Source: Stenotrophomonas sp. 24(2023) (GTDB lineage: Bacteria > Pseudomonadota > Gammaproteobacteria > Xanthomonadales > Xanthomonadaceae). From it: a stretch of 64,000 nucleotides of DNA. The notes beneath the pieces are model-generated. The model was not told the origin of the DNA. It saw nothing but the letters and a program-made list of their open reading frames with translations, and ran no database searches. This document shows positions 58,496 to 64,000 of the stretch, in pieces (position 1 is the stretch's first letter; every line of letters starts with the position of its first letter). The position numbers and the translations under genes were made by a program. The stretch spans positions 1,302,001-1,366,000 of the forward strand of contig NZ_CP133160.1 of assembly GCF_030913365.1 (NCBI RefSeq). Direction: 5' to 3'.

Positions 58496-59617
58496 ATGCG
58501 AATCCTCTATACCAATTTCCACGAAGGCGATGGCGGCGGCCATACCACCTACATCGTCTCGCTGGCCCGCGCGCTGGGCGCCCGGCATGAACTGCACGTG
58601 GCCAGCCCGGCCGACAGCCGCGTGCTGCGCACGGTGGCGGCCGAGGGCACGGCCCGTCCGCTGCAGATCGCTTTCGGCAGCGGGCTGGCCACGTTCGCAC
58701 AGCAGCGCCGCGACATCGGCACGCTGCGTGCGCTCGTGCGCGACCGGGGCATCGACCTGGTGCATGCCAACGGTGCGCGCGACCATCGCTTCGTGATGCA
58801 GGCCCTGTCCGGCCTGCGCAACCGCCCGAAGATCGTCTTCACCAAGCACAACAGCAAATCCAGCAGCAGCCTGGGCAATGCCTGGCGCGCGCGCTTCGGT
58901 ACCGACCGGGTGATCGCGGTATCGGCGCACACCCGTCGGCTGCTGCTCGATACGCCTTACCGCCGCCTGCCGATCGATGTCATCCGCAATGGCGTGGACC
59001 TGCAGCACTTCGCCCCGGGGCATGCCGCGCAGGGCCGTGAACTGCGTGCCGGCTGGACGCAGGACCCCGCTGCGCTGGTGCTGGTCAGCAATGCCGGCAC
59101 CGATGACCACAAGGGCTGGATCGACCTGGCGCGTGCCATCGCCCGCCTGCCCCCTGCGCTGCGCACGCGCGTGCACATGGCCATCGCCGGGCGTGATCCG
59201 GAACCGCACCTGATGGCCGAGGTCCAGGCCCTGGGCGTGGCCGCACAGGTGCACCACGCCGGCCTGCTGGCCGACCCGCGGCCGTTCATCGCCGCCGGCG
59301 ATGCCGGCTTCGTGCTGTCCTACGATGTGGAAACCATTTCCTTCGCGTGCCGCGAAATGATGGCCATGGGGCTGCCGGTGATGGTCAGCGATTACGCCGG
59401 CCTGCCGGAAAACATCACCCCCGGCGAAGATGGCTGGGTCGTGCCGGTGCGCGACGTGGCGGCCATCGCCGCCCAGGTGCAGGCCCTGCTGCACGAACGC
59501 GATGCGCTGCATGCGCGTGGCATCGCGGCCCGCGCCCACGCCGAACGTGCGTTCAGCGTGCAGGACTTTGCCGAGGCGACCGACGCCAGTTACCGCGCAG
59601 CGCTGGCCGGGGGCTGA
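58496..59617 (+). CDS. Family 4 glycosyltransferase
   Basis: 373 residues from ATG 58496 (MRILYTNFHEGDGGGHTTYI). GT-B fold: acceptor domain in the first half, donor domain in the second with LVSNAGTDDHKGWIDLARAI, HMAIAGRDPEPHL and EX7E-like GYAGLPENITPGEDGWVVP. Uses a nucleotide sugar for LPS or polysaccharide assembly. Its last 28 bases overlap the end of the converging O-antigen-ligase-like gene. Confidence 0.92.
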   Translation: MRILYTNFHEGDGGGHTTYIVSLARALGARHELHVASPADSRVLRTVAAEGTARPLQIAFGSGLATFAQQRRDIGTLRALVRDRGIDLVHANGARDHRFVMQALSGLRNRPKIVFTKHNSKSSSSLGNAWRARFGTDRVIAVSAHTRRLLLDTPYRRLPIDVIRNGVDLQHFAPGHAAQGRELRAGWTQDPAALVLVSNAGTDDHKGWIDLARAIARLPPALRTRVHMAIAGRDPEPHLMAEVQALGVAAQVHHAGLLADPRPFIAAGDAGFVLSYDVETISFACREMMAMGLPVMVSDYAGLPENITPGEDGWVVPVRDVAAIAAQVQALLHERDALHARGIAARAHAERAFSVQDFAEATDASYRAALAGG

Positions 59618-60894
59618 TCGGCAGCATCCTCGGCGCGGCGGTGCGACAGTGCCAGGAACAGGCCGATCCACGCGGCATAGAACGAGGCGGTGCGCATGTC
59701 ACGCAGCATCATCTCGGTGATGCCGAACACCGCAAAGCCCACGCACATGGCCATGCCGGCCCCGGCAAACAGGCGCTGGGCAGGGCTGCCACGCCACAGC
59801 CGCGGCGCGAACAGCAGGGCCGGCGCCAGGTAGGTCAGCACCAGGCCCAGCCCGCCCAGCACACCATAGGTGGCCATGAAGTACAGCAGGTCGTTGTGGG
59901 CTTCGCCGAAGTCGCGCGCCACCATTTCCGACACCTTCTGCTGGCTGGCCAGCGCCTCCAGCTCCTGGCGGAAGCGGTCGCCCCCGCCCACGCCCACCCA
60001 GGGCTCGCTGCGGTACATGTGCAGGGCCGCGTTCCACAGCTGCAGGCGGATGCACACCGAGGTATCGGCCAGATGGGTGGGCTGGCAGTCGCTGTACTCG
60101 CTCACGCCGGCATCGATGCGCTGGCGCAGCGAACTGTCCTGCGCCACCAGCGCGCCGATGCCCGCCAGCAGCACCAGCGCACCGGCCCACTTGTACAGGT
60201 TCATGCGCCGGCCCTGCACCAGGATGCCGATCAGCACGAAGCAGGGAATGGCCAGCAGCCCGCCGCGGGTCTGGGTCAGCAGGAAGGCCCCCACGCCCAG
60301 CACGCAGGTGATGACCTTGAGCACGGTTTCGGTACGCCGCCACGGGGTGAGCTGCATGCCCAGCGAGAAGAAGCAGATGACCGAGAACAGCAGGGTCAGG
60401 TCGCCATAGGTCACCGCGTTGAACTGCGCCGTGGCCGGGCGGCCGCCGGTGGACAGCACCAGCCAGCCCACGGTGGCGGCCGCGCACCACACCGCTGGCA
60501 GCGTGCCCAGCAGGGCCCGCGCCAGCACCGGACGCGGCACGCGCAGCGCCGCCAGCAGCAGGCCGACCACGGTCAGCAGGCGGGCCCCCTTCTCCACTTC
60601 CGACCCTTTCCACAGCCCGTGCACCAGCAGGCTGACCATCACCCCCAGCAACAGCACGCCCGCGGCGATACCCAGGCCCAGGTAGGCACGGCGATGGGCG
60701 GTATCGAGCACCGGCAGGCCCGGCGCGCGCGGCAGCGCCAGCAGCAGCACGGCCAGCAGCACCAGCAGGTAGTAGCCCGCACTGCCACCGTCGGTGGTGG
60801 TCATCAACAGGACCGGCAGCAACCCGGTGATGCCGGCAAACGCCCAGCCAAGGAAACGGACGAGAGGAGAGTGCACAGAAGCGTTGGCGATCAC
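59590..60894 (-). CDS. O-antigen ligase-like (Wzy_C) membrane protein
   Basis: About 434 residues from GTG 60894; a TTG at 60981 would add 29 poorly coding residues. Ten or more membrane helices. The Wzy_C core is present: TQTRGGLLAIPCFVLIGIL and the periplasmic loop with WNAALHMYRSEPWVGVGGG and EAHNDLLYFMATYGVLGGLG, where the His is catalytically important in WaaL. It would attach O-chain to lipid A-core or polymerise a surface glycan. Fits with the two glycosyltransferases next door. Confidence 0.85.
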   Translation of the reverse strand: MIANASVHSPLVRFLGWAFAGITGLLPVLLMTTTDGGSAGYYLLVLLAVLLLALPRAPGLPVLDTAHRRAYLGLGIAAGVLLLGVMVSLLVHGLWKGSEVEKGARLLTVVGLLLAALRVPRPVLARALLGTLPAVWCAAATVGWLVLSTGGRPATAQFNAVTYGDLTLLFSVICFFSLGMQLTPWRRTETVLKVITCVLGVGAFLLTQTRGGLLAIPCFVLIGILVQGRRMNLYKWAGALVLLAGIGALVAQDSSLRQRIDAGVSEYSDCQPTHLADTSVCIRLQLWNAALHMYRSEPWVGVGGGDRFRQELEALASQQKVSEMVARDFGEAHNDLLYFMATYGVLGGLGLVLTYLAPALLFAPRLWRGSPAQRLFAGAGMAMCVGFAVFGITEMMLRDMRTASFYAAWIGLFLALSHRRAEDAADQPPASAAR

Positions 60895-61134
60895 AGGCAG
60901 GGCAGGGACAGTCGGAAGGGCATCAGCGGGCAGTTCTGTCCGCCCCCGTGCACGGGAGGCGCGGATTCCGGCAGACGGCAAACGTCGCGGAGTATCGTCG
61001 CAGATCCTGTAACGAAGCGTGAGTCCGGTGCGCCGGCACCGGCAACCGGGCCCGTCCGCTTGGCCCCCCGGCCCGCAGCAGCCCCGCCCGCCCCCGGCCC
61101 TGCGGGGAAGGCGGTGGGGGCAGCCGCGGTGGCG

Positions 61135-62460
61135 TCAGCCGGTTTTCAGCAGGCGCGCGTAGAAGAACCCGTCGGCGCCGTCTTCACCCGGCAGGCGCTG
61201 ATGGCCCGCCCCGACATCGTGGCCGAAGCCCGCATCAAGCGGTTGCAGCTGCGCATCGGCCTGGCGCTGCAGGAACGCCTGCACCTGGGCTGCGTTTTCC
61301 GCGGACAGGATCGAGCAGGTCGCATAGACCAGCACGCCACCGGGGCGCAGCACGCTCCAGCAGGCATCGAGCAGGCGCGCCTGCGTGGCCACCAGCGCGT
61401 CGATGTCCTCTGCACGCCGGTGCAGCAGCACATCGGGCTGGCGGCGGATGATGCCGGTGGCCGAACAGGGCGCATCCAGCAGGACCGCATCGAACGCCGT
61501 GCCATCCCACCAGCTGGCAGGATGGCCGGCATCGGCCGCACGCACCTGTGCCGCCTGGCCCACGCCGGTACGGGCGAAGGTGTCACTGATGCGCTGCATG
61601 CGGCGTGGGTCGATGTCCAGCGCCAGCAGGCGCAGGGTCGGGTCGCGCTCGAGCAGGTGCGCGGATTTGCCGCCCGGTGCGGCGCAGGCATCAAGCACAC
61701 GCGCTCCGGCGGCCGGCGCCAGCGCATCGGCCACGCGCTGCGCCGACAGGTCCTGCACCGACAGCGCGCCATCGCTGAAACCCGGCAGCTGGTTCACCGC
61801 CACCGCCTCGTCCAGGCGCAGGGCGTCGCTGCCGATCGGCGATGCCTCGGCGGCAATGCCGGCGGCCGCCAGCGCCTGCAGGGCCTGTTCGCGGCTGCCC
61901 TGCTGGCGGTTCACCCGCAGCCACAGCGGGGCCGGCTGCAGGCTGGCACTGAACACCGCCTCGGCCTGTCCGGGCCAGTCCTGCACGATGCGCTGCGCCA
62001 GCCAGGCAGGGAACGCTGCACGCGGCGGCTGCTCGGGGAAGCCTTCACGCTGCGCGCGGCGCAGGATGGCGTTGACCAGCCCGGCCTGGCGCTCGCGCCC
62101 CAGCGCGCGGGCGGCATCGACCGTGGCCGACAACGCGGCATGCGGCGGCAACGCCAGCACATCCAGCTGGGCGAAACCGACCATCAACAGGGCCCGCAGG
62201 TCGGCATCACGCGCGGCCAGCGGCTTCTGCATCCACTGCGCCAGCGCGGCATCGTAGGCATTGCGCCGGCGCAGCACGGCAAAACACAGGGCTTCAAGCA
62301 GCGCGCGGTCACGGCCATCGGCCAGCCGCGGCAGCGCCGCGGACAGTTCGGCCTTCAGCGAACGGCCGCGGCCCAGCACCTGGGCCAGCACGCGGGTGGC
62401 CAGCAGGCGGGTCGGAACGCCCGGGGCCTGCGCCGGGCGGGAAGAAGCGGGTGCAGCCAC
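61135..62460 (-). CDS. rsmB: 16S rRNA (cytosine-967-C5)-methyltransferase
   Basis: 441 residues from GTG 62460, 4 nt after the fmt stop. N-terminal NusB-like RNA-binding helices (about 15-140: [20 protein letters not shown]). C-terminal methyltransferase with SAM motif [16 protein letters not shown], motif [17 protein letters not shown] and motif VI nucleophile [12 protein letters not shown]. Methylates C967 of 16S rRNA. Follows fmt in the usual def-fmt-rsmB order. Confidence 0.96.
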   Translation of the reverse strand: MAAPASSRPAQAPGVPTRLLATRVLAQVLGRGRSLKAELSAALPRLADGRDRALLEALCFAVLRRRNAYDAALAQWMQKPLAARDADLRALLMVGFAQLDVLALPPHAALSATVDAARALGRERQAGLVNAILRRAQREGFPEQPPRAAFPAWLAQRIVQDWPGQAEAVFSASLQPAPLWLRVNRQQGSREQALQALAAAGIAAEASPIGSDALRLDEAVAVNQLPGFSDGALSVQDLSAQRVADALAPAAGARVLDACAAPGGKSAHLLERDPTLRLLALDIDPRRMQRISDTFARTGVGQAAQVRAADAGHPASWWDGTAFDAVLLDAPCSATGIIRRQPDVLLHRRAEDIDALVATQARLLDACWSVLRPGGVLVYATCSILSAENAAQVQAFLQRQADAQLQPLDAGFGHDVGAGHQRLPGEDGADGFFYARLLKTG

Positions 62461-62464
62461 CGGA

Positions 62465-63388
62465 TCAGGCCCCCACGCGCAGGTCGCGGCGGGCATTGAG
62501 GTAGTCGGCCGCGGTGATCGCCTTGCCGCCCTCACGCTGCAGCACGCGCAGGCGCAGTGCGCCCTGCCCGCAGGCGATGTCGATGCCCTCGCGGCTGGCC
62601 GCCAGGACCGTGCCCGGTGCCTGGCCGTGGGCCAGGTCCAGCGCCACGGCACCGTGGATGCGCACGCGTTCGCCGGCCAGGGTGGCTTCGGCGACCGGCC
62701 ACGGGTTGAACGCACGCACGGTACGCGCCAGCCCGGCCGCCTCCTGCGCCCAGTCCAGCTTCGCCTCGGCCTTGTCCAGCTTGTGCGCGTAGGTCACGCC
62801 CTGCGCCGGCTGCGGCCGTGCGATCGGCTTGATGCCGGCCCGCAGCAGGCCCAGGCCATCGGCCAGCACCTGTGCGCCCAGTTCGGCCAGCGTGTCGTGC
62901 AGCTGGCCACCAGTGGCGGTGTCGGCAATGGCCACTTCCTGGTGCAGCAGCACCGGACCGGTATCCAGGCCGGCTTCCATCTGCATCAGGCACACGCCGG
63001 TGGTGGCATCGCCGGCCTGGATCGCACGCTGGATCGGTGCGGCGCCGCGCCAGCGCGGCAGCAGCGAGGCATGCACGTTCCAGCAGCCATGGGTGGGAAT
63101 GTCCAGCACGGCACGCGGCAGGATCAGCCCATAGGCCACCACCACCATCAGGTCCGGCTGCAGGTCGCGCAGCTGCTGCTGGGCGGCCGCGTCCTTGAGC
63201 GATTCGGGCTGGTACACCGGGATGCCACGGGACACCGCTTCGAGCTTGACCGGCGAGGCGGCCAGGCCGCGGCCACGGCCGGCCGGTCGGTCCGGCTGGG
63301 TGTACACGGCGACCACTTCATGGTGGCGTGCCGCTGCGCGCAGCGACGACACCGCGAATTCCGGCGTACCGGCAAAGACAATCCTCAT
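62465..63388 (-). CDS. fmt: Methionyl-tRNA formyltransferase
   Basis: 307 residues, starting [20 protein letters not shown]. Catalytic region with the Asn-His-Asp set: [20 protein letters not shown] and [21 protein letters not shown]-terminal OB-like tRNA-binding domain ([14 protein letters not shown]). Formylates initiator Met-tRNA with 10-formyl-THF. Normally co-expressed with def; here a hairpin separates them. Confidence 0.97.
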   Translation of the reverse strand: MRIVFAGTPEFAVSSLRAAARHHEVVAVYTQPDRPAGRGRGLAASPVKLEAVSRGIPVYQPESLKDAAAQQQLRDLQPDLMVVVAYGLILPRAVLDIPTHGCWNVHASLLPRWRGAAPIQRAIQAGDATTGVCLMQMEAGLDTGPVLLHQEVAIADTATGGQLHDTLAELGAQVLADGLGLLRAGIKPIARPQPAQGVTYAHKLDKAEAKLDWAQEAAGLARTVRAFNPWPVAEATLAGERVRIHGAVALDLAHGQAPGTVLAASREGIDIACGQGALRLRVLQREGGKAITAADYLNARRDLRVGA

Positions 63389-63421
63389 GGCTACCCCACT
63401 TGCAGATTGAAAACGTGCGGG

Positions 63422-63450
63422 AAAAAAAACGGCGCCATCGCAAGGCGCCG
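63422..63450 (-). terminator. Rho-independent terminator between def and fmt
   Basis: On the minus strand CGGCGCC and GGCGCCG form a 7-bp stem with a 7-nt loop, followed by eight T residues. It lies 60 bp after the def stop and 34 bp before the fmt start. Confidence 0.8.
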
Positions 63451-63509
63451 TACGGCCCACGCCCCCGGCGCGGGCAGGGACCACCCCGCAGGGCGGCCCC
63501 GCGATGGGG

Positions 63510-64000
63510 TCACGCCACGTGCTTGCGCTGCTTGGCCAGCTTCTTGCGGACCATTTCGCGCTTGAGCGGCGAGAGGTAATCGATGAACAGCTTACCGTCC
63601 AGGTGGTCCATCTCGTGCTGCACGCACACGGCCAGCAGGCCATCGGTGGTCAGCTCCTGCGGCTGGCCCTGGCGGTCCAGGTACTTCACCGTGATGGTGT
63701 CGGCACGGGTGACGTCGGCGAAGATGCCCGGCACCGACAGGCAGCCCTCCTGGTACACCTGTCCCCCGTCCTTGGCGACGATGTCCGGATTGATGAACAC
63801 CCGCGGTTCATTTTTTTCTTCGCTGACGTCAATGACCATGAATCGCTTGTGCACATCCACCTGGCTGGCGGCCAGGCCGATGCCGGGAGCGTCGTACATG
63901 GTCTCGAACATGTTGTCGATCAGTGCCTGGAACGCCGGCGTGGTCACTTCGGCGGCGTCGATCAGCGCCGCCTTGGTACGCAGGCGCGGGTCGGGAAACT
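63510..64000 (-). CDS. def: Peptide deformylase, N-terminus beyond window
   Basis: The frame is open to the window edge ([18 protein letters not shown] leads into the visible part), so only the first few residues are missing. The three deformylase motifs are intact: [16 protein letters not shown] and QHEMDHLDG (HExxH metal site). Removes N-formyl groups from new proteins. Ends in a basic tail ([16 protein letters not shown]). Confidence 0.97.
   Translation of the reverse strand, partial: FPDPRLRTKAALIDAAEVTTPAFQALIDNMFETMYDAPGIGLAASQVDVHKRFMVIDVSEEKNEPRVFINPDIVAKDGGQVYQEGCLSVPGIFADVTRADTITVKYLDRQGQPQELTTDGLLAVCVQHEMDHLDGKLFIDYLSPLKREMVRKKLAKQRKHVA

Noticed and set aside
59347..62499. 1050-codon plus-strand frame over the ligase and rsmB genes
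   Set aside because: Antisense to two recognisable genes and repetitive in Gln/His/Arg.

Overview
The window is high-GC chromosomal DNA from a gamma-proteobacterium of the Xanthomonadaceae, most likely Stenotrophomonas. The support is the gene content (several TonB-dependent receptors, a 618-residue RpoD, an H-NS-like protein of the Xanthomonas type, def/fmt/rsmB) and short GTAG-headed palindromes that look like the SMAG repeats of Stenotrophomonas. The species cannot be named from the sequence alone.

Left part (1-31.8 kb), accessory but chromosomal in base composition. It opens with a subtilisin-type autotransporter (C-terminus cut by the window edge) and a siderophore receptor. This receptor is divergent from a FecI/FecR/FecA-type unit (ECF sigma factor, anti-sigma regulator, STN-domain receptor) across a Fur-box-like palindrome. 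Next comes a tightly overlapping seven-gene minus-strand operon, 19119 to 9428: TonB receptor, APC permease, NylA-like amidase, PaiB-like flavoprotein, esterase, S9 peptidase and ProC. It is divergent from an Lrp/AsnC regulator and looks like an uptake and degradation route for an amide or peptide. A TetR regulator follows. Its palindrome CTACCAACTGGTAG recurs twice in front of a membrane-protein gene that is 4 nt upstream of a fused EgtB-EgtD ergothioneine enzyme, so the regulator and that operon appear linked. AraC/SDR, MerA-like reductase, DsbB-like, GH43, H-NS-like and small hypothetical genes fill the rest.

Genomic island (about 31.99-48.79 kb). This stretch has visibly lower GC, different codon use, long gene-poor gaps and mostly defence-like genes. 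Its right end is the 3' half of tRNA-Ile2(CAU). Its left end carries a degenerate copy of the same tRNA segment (21 of 24 bases), beside tandem TTTGACTCAC repeats. No integrase survives. Cargo: an HsdR-N-type nuclease, an Ntn-hydrolase-like protein, an Abi_C protein, a membrane protein with a probable integron attC site, a DUF6602-type nuclease-like protein, a PLD-like protein, two membrane-anchored proteins, a Fic protein with a probable self-operator, and a vWA/PP2C/kinase operon (TerY-P-type phosphorylation triad) followed by an AbiTii-domain protein. A frameshifted XRE regulator lies next to the tRNA.

Right part (48.8-64 kb), core genes: rpoD, dtd, a LpxL-type acyltransferase, ribA, two PH-domain membrane proteins, a six-copy 44-bp tandem array bounded by two opposed SMAG-like palindromes, a surface-polysaccharide or LPS cluster (CDP-glycerol-transferase-like protein, GT2, GT4, O-antigen-ligase-like protein), and rsmB, fmt and def (def truncated at its N-terminus by the window edge).
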